Shown: one piece after another, positions 9,862 through 19,352 of the stretch | Layout of the letters: every line of letters begins with the position of its first letter | Numbering within the stretch: the stretch's first letter is position 1 | Assembly (NCBI GenBank): GCA_028717265.1 | Contig: JAQUOE010000008.1 | Location: 1 to 51,152, forward strand | From: Actinomycetota bacterium | GTDB lineage: Bacteria > Actinomycetota > Humimicrobiia > Humimicrobiales > Humimicrobiaceae | DNA length: 51,152 nt | Direction of reading: 5' to 3' | Made by a program: the position numbers and the translations under genes | The notes under the pieces: model-generated | Seen by the model: the letters and a program-made list of their open reading frames with translations, nothing else | Databases searched by the model: none | What the model was told of the DNA's origin: nothing

Positions 9862-10983
9862 TTACTCACCAAACACTTTTTTTACACTTACTTTGTGATC
9901 TTTTTTTTCGATTGCTTCTTTTGCTATCTTACCGGCATCTTCACCCTGAACCAGTACTTTAAGGATTCCTCCTCCGCTGAACTCTGTTGAATGAAAAATG
10001 GATATGTCTTCAATGTTTATTCCAACTGAACTTATTGCTTGAGTGATCTCGCTTAAAACTCCTGCTCTGTCAGTCATGGATACTCTAAGCTCATATAGAT
10101 TCGAAATGTCCTTCTCTACATATTTGGGAAGATTGACTCTGGCTTTCTGTGCCTTTAAATAATGGTTTTTAATTGATTCCGAGTCACACTGCTTGAGATA
10201 TATTTTAAATTTTTTGAGATATTTTATATAATTATCTACCGACTTTATCAATACGTCTTTATTTTCCAGGCTTATGTCCAGCCACATTTTTGTATTAGCG
10301 GCAGCTATTCTGGTCATATCCCTGAATCCTCCGGCACACAGCTTAAATAAATTTTTCATCTTTTTCTGTTCATCGTCTATCATATCAACAAGATTCGTAG
10401 AAAGGATATGAGGCAAATGACTGATAAGCGCAACATTTTCGTCATGTTCCCTCGGATTCATAGAGATTACTTTTGCACCGATTTTCGTAAATAATGAGTG
10501 CAGTATGACAAGTGGTTCGGATACAGTAATATCGGTAGGAGTAAGAATATAAAATGTATTTCTGAATAATTCCGGAGTGGCGCTGAGAATACCTTCATTT
10601 TCAGATCCGGCCATCGGATGACCTCCTATGAAAAATACACCTTCTGGCAATATTTTGCTTATTTTTTGGACTATCTTTTCTTTAGCGCTTCCCACATCGG
10701 TAACAATAGCTCCTTTTTTCAAATAATCCTTAATATGTTCCGCAACTTCGACTATTTTACTTATGGGAGTCGCTATTATTATCAAATCTGCATCAGTCAC
10801 CGCTTCCTTATAATCCCTGGCAATAATATCGATTACGTTTCTGTATTTGGCAATATTCATTGCTTCGCCTTCTATATCGAAACCGGTAATATTGAAATAT
10901 TCACCTGTATTTTTTAGAGATAAAGCCATAGATCCGCCAATAAGTCCGAGTCCTATAACTGTTATTTTTTTAATATTTTTCAT
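9862..10983 (-). CDS. tyrA: Prephenate dehydrogenase with C-terminal ACT domain
   Basis: GLGLIGGSMALSL, GGHPMAGSENEG, HDENVALISHLPH; C-terminal ACT (LRVSMTDRAGVLSEITQAISSVGINIEDI). Confidence 0.93.
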   Translation of the reverse strand: MKNIKKITVIGLGLIGGSMALSLKNTGEYFNITGFDIEGEAMNIAKYRNVIDIIARDYKEAVTDADLIIIATPISKIVEVAEHIKDYLKKGAIVTDVGSAKEKIVQKISKILPEGVFFIGGHPMAGSENEGILSATPELFRNTFYILTPTDITVSEPLVILHSLFTKIGAKVISMNPREHDENVALISHLPHILSTNLVDMIDDEQKKMKNLFKLCAGGFRDMTRIAAANTKMWLDISLENKDVLIKSVDNYIKYLKKFKIYLKQCDSESIKNHYLKAQKARVNLPKYVEKDISNLYELRVSMTDRAGVLSEITQAISSVGINIEDISIFHSTEFSGGGILKVLVQGEDAGKIAKEAIEKKDHKVSVKKVFGE

Positions 10984-11172
10984 TTTATGGCCTTCCTATA
11001 ATAAGAATGCTGATATTATCAGAAGTTTATAGAAATATTTTAATACTATATAAAAATTATCAGATTTTGTGAATAACAATTTAATTGACATTATTTATTT
11101 TACTATAGTTTTTATTAATGAAAAAAAATATAATAATTTTCTAAAATCCTTCGGATTATTCTGCTTAATCTA

Positions 11173-11201
11173 TTGACAACATTTTTCAATTTTGATATCT
11201 T
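11173..11201 (+). promoter_or_regulatory. Candidate sigma70-type promoter
   Basis: TTGACA (11173-11178), 17-nt spacer, TATCTT (11196-11201) on the + strand in an intergenic region with no + strand CDS downstream. Confidence 0.6.
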
Positions 11202-11207
11202 TTTATC

Positions 11208-11375
11208 ATCCCGGAACAGGAGGCAACTTTCAAGTATAACTGATATTTATTTTCGAAAGAGAATAAATAAGAGGTTAATAATTTGAAAAGTCCCTGAGAA
11301 AAGTTCCCTGATATGCCCCGAGATGTTCAGTAGTCTAAGGCTTATGGCTATGACAAAAGATAACTCGGGGTTTTT
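11208..11375 (+). ncRNA. Candidate structured small RNA, class unknown
   Basis: Lies between a promoter-like element and a strong terminator; internal pairing GGAAC/GTTCC, ACTTTCAA/TTTGAAAAGT, and an 11-bp stem TATTTATTTTC-GAAA-GAGAATAAATA with GNRA loop. Confidence 0.55.
11316..11375 (+). terminator. Rho-independent terminator of the candidate ncRNA
   Basis: CCCCGAG (11316-11322) pairs with CTCGGGG (11364-11370), followed by TTTTT. On the minus strand no T-run follows the stem. Confidence 0.75.
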
Positions 11376-11413
11376 AAATGGAAAATTTTAAATGGAAACC
11401 GCAGTTATTTATT

Positions 11414-12160
11414 CTATCCTTCTATCATTCCAATTTCTCTTTTTCGGGGTCTTAAGATGTAAATAATAGCGATACTTATTCCGGCAAAAATAAACAACAT
11501 CATTTCAGACAAGAAGATCCCAAATTTATAATTTATGTAAATTGATACAAAATCTATTATTATATGATAAAGTATCGAAATTAAAATAAAATAATACTTT
11601 TTCTTCAGAAAAGCATACATAACCATAACCGAAAGAGAGACCTGAATAGCAATGGTCAGAATTCTTTCCAGCGCTCCTGCAAGCGGCATATACCAGGCAA
11701 TACCGGCTACTTCATTCAACAAATCCGCAGGTAAACTGCCTGGAAATATTCTGTAAACAATAAAGCTTACCAGAACCGAAATACCGACAAATATCATGGA
11801 TTCTCCCCCGCCGCCATGCCCTATTCCGTATATTACTGCTTTTTCATAACTTTTCGATTTTATAATTAATCCAAATGCCAGTGCTCTCACTCCTTCTTCG
11901 AATATCCCTGCAGTAAAAGAAGCAAATAAGCCGACTATCATAACAGCAAAAACTCCTGTGAAATTACGCCCGATATATAAAGAAAAAATATTGTTGAGCG
12001 GTATCCTGCAAAGAGAAACAAGAAATAGAAGCATCCCCAGAAAGAACAACGCCCAGGAAACCTTATATTTTTTCCACATGTAGAATGCGAATATTACTGG
12101 CACTCCCATTTCTATAAGAATAGAAATTATATAAGAAATATTTATCAATATATTATCCAT
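11414..12160 (-). CDS. YhfC-family intramembrane metalloprotease-like protein
   Basis: Multi-TM; FEEGVRALAFGL, GIGHGGGGESM, ALER, ILYHIIIDF motifs typical of YhfC (DUF2324/CPBP-like). Confidence 0.75.
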   Translation of the reverse strand: MDNILINISYIISILIEMGVPVIFAFYMWKKYKVSWALFFLGMLLFLVSLCRIPLNNIFSLYIGRNFTGVFAVMIVGLFASFTAGIFEEGVRALAFGLIIKSKSYEKAVIYGIGHGGGGESMIFVGISVLVSFIVYRIFPGSLPADLLNEVAGIAWYMPLAGALERILTIAIQVSLSVMVMYAFLKKKYYFILISILYHIIIDFVSIYINYKFGIFLSEMMLFIFAGISIAIIYILRPRKREIGMIEG

Positions 12161-12200
12161 TTATTTACTCTCTTTTTATTAAAATAAGTGCATACTGATT

Positions 12201-14213
12201 CTATCCATTTAAAATCTGCAAAAAAATTTTAACCAGACTTGGATCGAATTGAATTCCTGCATATCTTTCGAGCTCTTTCATTGCTTTTTTCTTACTAATT
12301 GCTTTCTGATAACACCGATTATGTGTCATTACATCGTATGAATCCACTATAGATATTATCCTTGATACCAGTGGAATATCTTCACCCTTTAATCCACGCG
12401 GATAGCCGGATCCATCCCACCATTCATGATGCGATAAAACTGCATCAGCGATAGGTACGAGTTGAGGAGATGATGCAGTAATATTAAAGCCGATTTCAGG
12501 ATGCCTTTTTACGATTCCCCATTCTTTTCTTGTCAATTTACCTTTTTTCATAAGAATATCGTCAGGTATGGCTATTTTTCCAATATCATGAAGAGCTGAA
12601 AGTAATATTAATTCATTCAATTTATTTTCCGAAAGTTTTAAAGATTTGCCAAGTACCAATGCCATATCTTTTAATCGTGATGCATGCTCTTCAGTTTCAT
12701 AACTCTTTTCCTGAAGTGTTCTTTCAAGTGATGAAATTATAGAACTGGATATGCTTCTTATCTCCAGCAATTTCCTGCGGTACATCCAGTCTTCAGCTTC
12801 TTTTACAGTCATTTTGATATCATAATCGTAATTCTTTTTTGTCGAAGTCCCCAGAGATATGCTTACGGGTATTTTTTGGTCACTGGTCTTGAAACATACA
12901 TCTCTTATCCTGTTCAAAATTTCTTCCGCATCATCTTCGGTGGTTTTAGGCAGTAGTATTGAAAATTCGTCCCCACCCCATCTTGCGACGATGTCTTCTT
13001 CCCTGCAGCAGCTTTTTATTATCCTGGCTATCTTTTTTAATAATTTATCACCTTCTCTTGGACCAAAAGTATCATTTATAACCTTTAAACTATTGACATC
13101 CCCCATTATGATGCTTAGAGGAAACTGCCTTTTCGTGTTAAGTCTTTTAATCTCTTCTTCAAAATATGCACGGTTATACAATCCGGTTAGATTATCCTTA
13201 AGTGATAGATCTTTTATTTCCTTTTCAGCTTCTTTACGTTCCAGTGCATTGGCAAGAATCTCCCCCAATAATTTTAAAAGAGTTATATCATTTTTTGTCC
13301 ATATTTTTTTTGTTTTTATTGACTCGAATCCAAGGAATCCGGCAAGGATGCCGCCGCAAATAATCGGTATAAATATAATCGATTTGATTCTCTGTGATAC
13401 AAGAAACTTTTTTTCATTCTTTGCTTCAGGCTTTAGTTTGGAAACATCCTGAATATACACCGGTTCGAAAGATTCCAGTTTTTTTAAACACCATGACAAT
13501 TTTTTAACATTTATCTCTTCCAGTTTTTTTATTCTTGATTTAAAACCTTTAGCGCTCCACTCATGAGTTTTTTTGACCATTAATCTATTGTCGTTGAATA
13601 AATATATAAAACTTCTGTCAGATCCGGTAAATTTTCCAACTTCTTTAAGCGTATAATTCATCTCGCTATCCATTTCATCAGGTAAAAGCTTTATAAATTT
13701 TGTCGAGAGCGTCGTAATAAGATTCTCAAATTTTATTCTGTAATTAAGAGATTCATTTATATGCGTTTGTTTTGTAATATCTCTGAGTACTATTATTTTC
13801 CCTGTAAGTTTTTTATTACGGTAAGTGATGGGATTTATTATCATATTATAATATTTTATTTCATCCTTTTTCTTTATAATTATGTCAGTTTTAAATTCAG
13901 CATTTTTAATTCCACTATTTAGATAATCATAATAGTCGATCAATATATCTGTTATGGGTTTTCCAATTAAATCTTCACTATGGTATTTAAACATATTCCG
14001 GGCTGCCTGATTTAGATATAATATTTGATTTTTATTATCAAGAACGATAATAAAATCTCGTATATTGTTAATAATGGTCTCCCAGGCATTGTTTATTAGC
14101 AGCTCTATCTTAAAACCAGGATTTTTTTTATTTCTTATAAGCAAATAGCTTGCTACCAGTGCAGAAATTCCTAAAAATAATATGATGATGTATGACGAGT
14201 ACTGTAAATCCAT
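12201..14213 (-). CDS. Membrane-anchored PAS-GAF-GGDEF-HD-GYP c-di-GMP signalling protein
   Basis: N-terminal TM; PAS (NILYLNQAARNMFKYHSEDLIGKPI); GAF; REED(IVARW)GGDEF I-site plus A-site; HDIGKIAIPD and HHEWWDGSGYPRGLKGEDIP of HD-GYP. Confidence 0.93.
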   Translation of the reverse strand: MDLQYSSYIIILFLGISALVASYLLIRNKKNPGFKIELLINNAWETIINNIRDFIIVLDNKNQILYLNQAARNMFKYHSEDLIGKPITDILIDYYDYLNSGIKNAEFKTDIIIKKKDEIKYYNMIINPITYRNKKLTGKIIVLRDITKQTHINESLNYRIKFENLITTLSTKFIKLLPDEMDSEMNYTLKEVGKFTGSDRSFIYLFNDNRLMVKKTHEWSAKGFKSRIKKLEEINVKKLSWCLKKLESFEPVYIQDVSKLKPEAKNEKKFLVSQRIKSIIFIPIICGGILAGFLGFESIKTKKIWTKNDITLLKLLGEILANALERKEAEKEIKDLSLKDNLTGLYNRAYFEEEIKRLNTKRQFPLSIIMGDVNSLKVINDTFGPREGDKLLKKIARIIKSCCREEDIVARWGGDEFSILLPKTTEDDAEEILNRIRDVCFKTSDQKIPVSISLGTSTKKNYDYDIKMTVKEAEDWMYRRKLLEIRSISSSIISSLERTLQEKSYETEEHASRLKDMALVLGKSLKLSENKLNELILLSALHDIGKIAIPDDILMKKGKLTRKEWGIVKRHPEIGFNITASSPQLVPIADAVLSHHEWWDGSGYPRGLKGEDIPLVSRIISIVDSYDVMTHNRCYQKAISKKKAMKELERYAGIQFDPSLVKIFLQILNG

Positions 14214-14237
14214 TACTATATATTTTATTCCTTATTT

Positions 14238-14278
14238 TATTACATATATTTCAAAATATTTTACATAAGTTTTACATA
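14238..14278. promoter_or_regulatory. Three phased TTTTACATA-like direct repeats upstream of the GGDEF/HD-GYP gene
   Basis: TATTACATA 14238-14246, TTTTACATA 14259-14267, TTTTACATA 14270-14278; spacings 21 and 11 bp. Confidence 0.35.
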
Positions 14279-14383
14279 TAGTTTTATTATATATTATTAT
14301 TAGTTTGTATTATATAATTATTAATTTAATATATTATCATATGTTTATATTAAATTACAAATATTTTTATAAATAATTTTTAA

Positions 14384-16228
14384 TTATGCAATCAATTCCT
14401 TGACTTTATGTATAATTGCCATACTGGATATTTCCTCATAATCCAGTAGTTCATCCGGTTTTCCGCTTCTGGGTATTTTTTTTACTGCAAGATTATGAAC
14501 CGGGCATCTCACCGATGCAATGCTTTTTATGGCTTCTCCTATTCCACCTTCCGGATAATGATCTTCGACTGTTAAGATAGCTCTTGTTTCTTCCTGCGCT
14601 TTTATAATGGTCTCCTGATCTATTGGTTTAATGCTGTAAATATCGATTACTCTTATCGTTATATTTTCTTTCTTCAACTCTTCGTAGGCTTTTAATGCTT
14701 CGTGTAATGTTATTCCTGCTGCACAGACCGTCACTACGTCATCTTTGCTCTTCTTTATTGTTTTGCTCCCACCGATTTTAAAAATATCTTTTTCGTCATA
14801 GATGATCGGAGTATCCATTCTGGTGGTCCTTATATAGACATTTCCAAAATGAGCTGCAGCTTCTTCCACCAATTTTTCTGTGCTTATTCCATCCGATGGA
14901 TATAATACGACACTATTATTAAGAGTCCTGAACATGGCAATATCTTCCAGCCCCATCTGTGATGAGCCATCTTCTCCAATAGATACTCCAGCGTGCGAGC
15001 CTATAAATTTTATATTTGTATTAGAGTACTGACTCATTCTTATCTGATCAAACGCCCTTGTAAGAAATGCTGCAAATGTTGAAACAAAAGGAATTTTACC
15101 CCTAAGGGATAATCCGATTGCAGCACCTACCATATCCTGTTCGGTTATATACATCTCAAAGAATCTTTGCGGAAAATATTTCTGAAATATTTCAGAAAAT
15201 GTCGAATTACTGACTTCAGCATCCAGAACTACTATTCCGGGATATTTTGAAAATATATTTACCAGCGCATTACCATATGCTTTTCTTGTTGAAATTTTAT
15301 CTTTAGCCATAAGAATCTTATCATACGGCTTTATTTTTTCTTCATCTATAACGATTTCTTCCGGTTCAGCAATAATCCCTCTTATACTCTTATCTATGCT
15401 CCCCAATTCATTTAAAGCTGCATCCAAATGCTCTTCCGGTATTGCCTTACCATGCCAGCCATCCTTATCTTCCAGCAGGCTTACACCCTTTCCTTTAATT
15501 GTTTTTGCTATTATCATTGTGGGCCTGTCTTTTACAGTTAAGGCAAGTTTATAAGCATTTACAATTTCTTCAGTATTATGGCCATCAATCGTAATTGTTT
15601 CCCATCCAAATGAGGATATTCTATCTCTATATGCCATTGTGTCCCATCCATACATCGTCTTGCCTCTTTGTCCCAATCTGTTGACATCCAGGATACCTAT
15701 AAGATTATTTAACTTATAATGGGCCGCAATCTGAATAGCTTCCCACTGCGAACCCTCCGACATTTCACTATCCCCGAGCAGAACATATGTATTATAAGGC
15801 AACTTATCAAGATATTTTGCATTCAGAGCCATACCCAGACCTATCGAGAGCCCCTGGCCAAGTGATCCGGTGGAAGCTTCGGAATATGGAAAACCGGGTG
15901 TGGGGTGACCCTCCAATCTGCTGCCAAACTTCCTCAATGTCAGCAGTTCTTCTTCACTTAAAGCTCCTGCCGCTGCCCATAGTGAATACATCAGAGGAGA
16001 AGCATGCCCTTTTGAGAAAATAATCCGGTCATTATTTACATATTTGATATCATTGACTCTAAATCTGAAGAATCCCCCAAAAAATAATACAGACATCAGC
16101 TCTACTGCTGATAGTGAAGAAGACGGATGTCCGGATCCGGCTTTTGTGGTCGATATCAATATAAAATATCTTATTAGTTTTGACAATTTAGCCATTTTAT
16201 CTCTGTCTGTCATTTTTACTCCAATCAT
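14384..16228 (-). CDS. tkt: Transketolase (short, about 614-aa type)
   Basis: STTKAGSGHPSSSLSAVELM, GDSEMSEGSQWEA, ITEQDMVGAAIGLSLRGKIPFVSTFAAFLTRAFDQIR, SHAGVSIGEDGSSQMGLEDIA. Confidence 0.93.
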   Translation of the reverse strand: MIGVKMTDRDKMAKLSKLIRYFILISTTKAGSGHPSSSLSAVELMSVLFFGGFFRFRVNDIKYVNNDRIIFSKGHASPLMYSLWAAAGALSEEELLTLRKFGSRLEGHPTPGFPYSEASTGSLGQGLSIGLGMALNAKYLDKLPYNTYVLLGDSEMSEGSQWEAIQIAAHYKLNNLIGILDVNRLGQRGKTMYGWDTMAYRDRISSFGWETITIDGHNTEEIVNAYKLALTVKDRPTMIIAKTIKGKGVSLLEDKDGWHGKAIPEEHLDAALNELGSIDKSIRGIIAEPEEIVIDEEKIKPYDKILMAKDKISTRKAYGNALVNIFSKYPGIVVLDAEVSNSTFSEIFQKYFPQRFFEMYITEQDMVGAAIGLSLRGKIPFVSTFAAFLTRAFDQIRMSQYSNTNIKFIGSHAGVSIGEDGSSQMGLEDIAMFRTLNNSVVLYPSDGISTEKLVEEAAAHFGNVYIRTTRMDTPIIYDEKDIFKIGGSKTIKKSKDDVVTVCAAGITLHEALKAYEELKKENITIRVIDIYSIKPIDQETIIKAQEETRAILTVEDHYPEGGIGEAIKSIASVRCPVHNLAVKKIPRSGKPDELLDYEEISSMAIIHKVKELIA

Positions 16229-16254
16229 ATTTATTTATTATTATAAAATTAAAA

Positions 16255-17691
16255 CTAAATCGATACTCCGGGCCCTGCACTTCCTTTTTTATATGTATAG
16301 AGCTCGTTTCCATTCCAGTTATTAAGCACGGGAGTAATGAATCTCCAGGTATGTTTTATCTCTTCCGTACTTGTAAATAATGTCTGGTCTCCGCTAAAAC
16401 AATCAAGCAGTACTTTTTCGTATTCTCCTGCCTTGATTTCCATTCCTTTATTATAACTAAAGATAAAATCCCTGTACTCCAATTCCTGCAATAAACCCTG
16501 TTTTTTAATCCAGAAACGAATAAATATGCCCTCTTCAGGGTAAATTTTTATAGTGAATATATTCCGATAATAATTATTTTTGTAAGAATCAGGACAAATA
16601 AGCTTACTTGCCTCCCTGAAATATATAACAATTTCTATTCTTTTCTCCTTTAGGGCCTTGCCGCTTTCCATATAAAAAGGAACATTTTTCCATCTGCTGT
16701 TTTTCAAGAACGATTTAATCTTGAAATATGTCTCAGTATTTGAATCCTTACCGACTCCCTTTATGTCTCTGTAGCCTTCATATTGTCCCCTTACAGCAAA
16801 TTGTTTAGCCGAATTTTTCGTATTTATCGGTACAATTGAATTAAAGACTTCTGCACGTTTTTTTCTTATCGAACCGGCAGATAGATTCTCCGGACATTCC
16901 ATAGCAACGAGTGCGAGCATCTGAAGTACATGATTCTGGCCCACATCTCTCAACGCACCAACGCTGTCATAATAGGAACCCCTGTTTTCGACATCCTCTT
17001 TTTCCAACAATTTTATCTCGACTTTTTCAATGAATCTGCTATTCCATAATGGTTCAAAAATTACATTTGAAAATCTAAAAAAAATTATGTTCCTGATGGT
17101 ATCTTTCGCGAGATAGTGATCTATTCTGTATATTTGCTCTTCCTTAAACAATTTTGCCAGTATATCATCAAGATTGATTGCAGTATCGATATCTCTCCCG
17201 AATGGTTTTTCTATCAGAATACGGGTCCATCCTGATTCATCACTGCAGGACATTGTCAATCCCGAAACCGACAGGTTATTTAAGATTTCCATATAAAAAT
17301 TTGGAGGCACAGCCAGATAATAAAGTTTATTGGCACACATATTCAGTACATTTCCATTCTCATTCAATTTATGCCTTATATTTTTATAAGCATTTATATC
17401 ACCAAAAAAGCCTTTCTGATAGATTATTTTATTTAGAAAACCGGTAAGATCCTCTTCTGAATATTTTAAATCCATATTATTTATAGCTTCTTTAATCAAA
17501 AAATTTCTGAATTGCTTATCAGTGTAATCCCTTCTTGAGAATCCTATGATCTGAAATACATCCGGCATAAAACCTTTGCAGTACAAATTAAAAAGAGCTG
17601 CAGCAAGCTTTCTCCTTACCAGGTCCCCTGTTGCTCCAAATATTACAAGGGTTGTTGGAGTTAGTATTTTATATTTGTTATTTTTAATCAT
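16255..17691 (-). CDS. zwf: Glucose-6-phosphate 1-dehydrogenase
   Basis: FGATGDLVRRKLAAALFNL, EKPFGRD, RIDHYLAKDTIRNI. Confidence 0.96.
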   Translation of the reverse strand: MIKNNKYKILTPTTLVIFGATGDLVRRKLAAALFNLYCKGFMPDVFQIIGFSRRDYTDKQFRNFLIKEAINNMDLKYSEEDLTGFLNKIIYQKGFFGDINAYKNIRHKLNENGNVLNMCANKLYYLAVPPNFYMEILNNLSVSGLTMSCSDESGWTRILIEKPFGRDIDTAINLDDILAKLFKEEQIYRIDHYLAKDTIRNIIFFRFSNVIFEPLWNSRFIEKVEIKLLEKEDVENRGSYYDSVGALRDVGQNHVLQMLALVAMECPENLSAGSIRKKRAEVFNSIVPINTKNSAKQFAVRGQYEGYRDIKGVGKDSNTETYFKIKSFLKNSRWKNVPFYMESGKALKEKRIEIVIYFREASKLICPDSYKNNYYRNIFTIKIYPEEGIFIRFWIKKQGLLQELEYRDFIFSYNKGMEIKAGEYEKVLLDCFSGDQTLFTSTEEIKHTWRFITPVLNNWNGNELYTYKKGSAGPGVSI

Positions 17692-17782
17692 TACTGCCGT
17701 TTGATAAGAGATAATAAGAATATTGAAAGATTCTATTTATTAAATATCAAAAAATAAAAATTGTAAAGATAACTATAAGCCC

Positions 17783-19171
17783 TTATTCTGGTTCTACATG
17801 AATTACAATTTCATTTATATTTCTAAATTTTTTCTTTATATCATCTTCTATTTTCGTGATTATGGAATGTGCCTTTTTAATATCGAGATCTTTCTCGAGC
17901 CTGCAGTGAAAAGCCAGATTATATAAACCATCTTTCTCAAGTAGTGTAAAATTATGGCATGTTTCCGGACTTACATATAATGATATCTCATCTTTGATAT
18001 CGGAAATAACTTTTTCGGATTTTTCAGTTATATCGGTCCAGCTTTCACTGCTCCTTGAATCTTCAATATGAATGTATATGCTGCGTATGTTTTCTATCTT
18101 TTCTTTGATCTTTTCTTCAGTAATCTTTGTCAATTTTTCGGTTTCTTCAAGTTTCAAGTATTTATTCAATTCTATGTGGATGGAAATATCAATTAAGTTA
18201 TCGACATTATATATAAAAATGTTATGAATATCTTTTATGTATTGCTGATTTAATATAATTTCTTTTACGTATTGCTCTATATTGTTTTTGGAAGGCAGAG
18301 ATTTTATTTCTATGATTGTTTCCGAATCCGGAATATTGCTTCTTATTTTATTCTTTATTCTATCCTTGATTTTTTCGACCTGCGATAAATACAAATTGCT
18401 TTTCAAACAGATTTCCAGATTTATAAACTTTATATTACCAACTTCATGTATTTTTATTTTATTGACAGATCTTATCTCCCTTATATCCTGTAATATTTTC
18501 GAGACATTATCGGTGATCTCTTTTGGAATATAGTCCATTAGATTTTTTACTGTACTGATCAAGAGTCTTGAACAAAAAATTAAAACAATCGCAGAAACTA
18601 TTATTGAAGCAATGGGATCAGCCATATAAAATCCCGTATTTGCTATCAGAAGTCCGATTATTACAACAACCGAGCTTATTATATCGGCGGAATAATTTAA
18701 AAAATCAGCTTTAAATGCATAAGAATTATATTTTCTTGCAGCTTTTCCAATGTAAAAAACTCTTATTATATTTAAAACTATTGAAATTATCAGGATCAAA
18801 AATACATACCAGTTCAGTTTCAATTCAAAATTTCTATAGATTATTCTCTGGATCGATTTATATATAATAAAAAAGCACAGAGCGGAAATTATGCTGGTTT
18901 CCAGGAAAGCAGAGAGATTCTCATATTTTCCATGCCCGTAAGGATGGTCTTTGTCGGCAGGCCTTGTTGATATTCTTATTGCCAGAAAGGTTATGAGGAC
19001 AGTAACTATATCCAGGCCATTATTCAGAGCTTCCGAAAAAACGCCCATACTATTTGTAAAATAAGCTATTGAAATCTTTATGACAACCAGAAATATAGAT
19101 ACCACCAGGGAAAAAAGTGCTATATTTCTTTTATGTGAATCTATTAAAATTATTGATTTATCTTTTTTCAT
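17783..19171 (-). CDS. Cation diffusion facilitator transporter with extended, apparently repeated C-terminal domains
   Basis: CDF TM core FSEALNNGLDIVTVLITFLAIRISTRPADKDHPYGHGKYENLSA and FKADFLNYSADIISS; about 250-aa C-terminus resembling several CDF dimerisation domains. Confidence 0.9.
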   Translation of the reverse strand: MKKDKSIILIDSHKRNIALFSLVVSIFLVVIKISIAYFTNSMGVFSEALNNGLDIVTVLITFLAIRISTRPADKDHPYGHGKYENLSAFLETSIISALCFFIIYKSIQRIIYRNFELKLNWYVFLILIISIVLNIIRVFYIGKAARKYNSYAFKADFLNYSADIISSVVVIIGLLIANTGFYMADPIASIIVSAIVLIFCSRLLISTVKNLMDYIPKEITDNVSKILQDIREIRSVNKIKIHEVGNIKFINLEICLKSNLYLSQVEKIKDRIKNKIRSNIPDSETIIEIKSLPSKNNIEQYVKEIILNQQYIKDIHNIFIYNVDNLIDISIHIELNKYLKLEETEKLTKITEEKIKEKIENIRSIYIHIEDSRSSESWTDITEKSEKVISDIKDEISLYVSPETCHNFTLLEKDGLYNLAFHCRLEKDLDIKKAHSIITKIEDDIKKKFRNINEIVIHVEPE

Positions 19172-19352
19172 GTTGCCGGAAGTATAAATATCAGTAAATA
19201 ATATCTCCTGCCTGAGAGTTAGAACATATCAAAATTAATTTTTTAACGTTATTTTTCCTATTCTAACCTGTTTAATTTTAGTATAAAATATCACTATTTA
19301 TAAGAGGCAATTTTAATATTTTACTTCTTTTGTTTTACTTAAAAATTAAATT

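Noticed and set aside
19172-19230. Possible riboswitch (CTCTCAGGCA-like, glycine style, or Mn yybP-ykoY) upstream of the CDF gene
   Set aside because: Only a short fragment resembles the glycine motif; the rest of either aptamer core is absent, and the purine-rich stretch is explained as ribosome-binding sequence.
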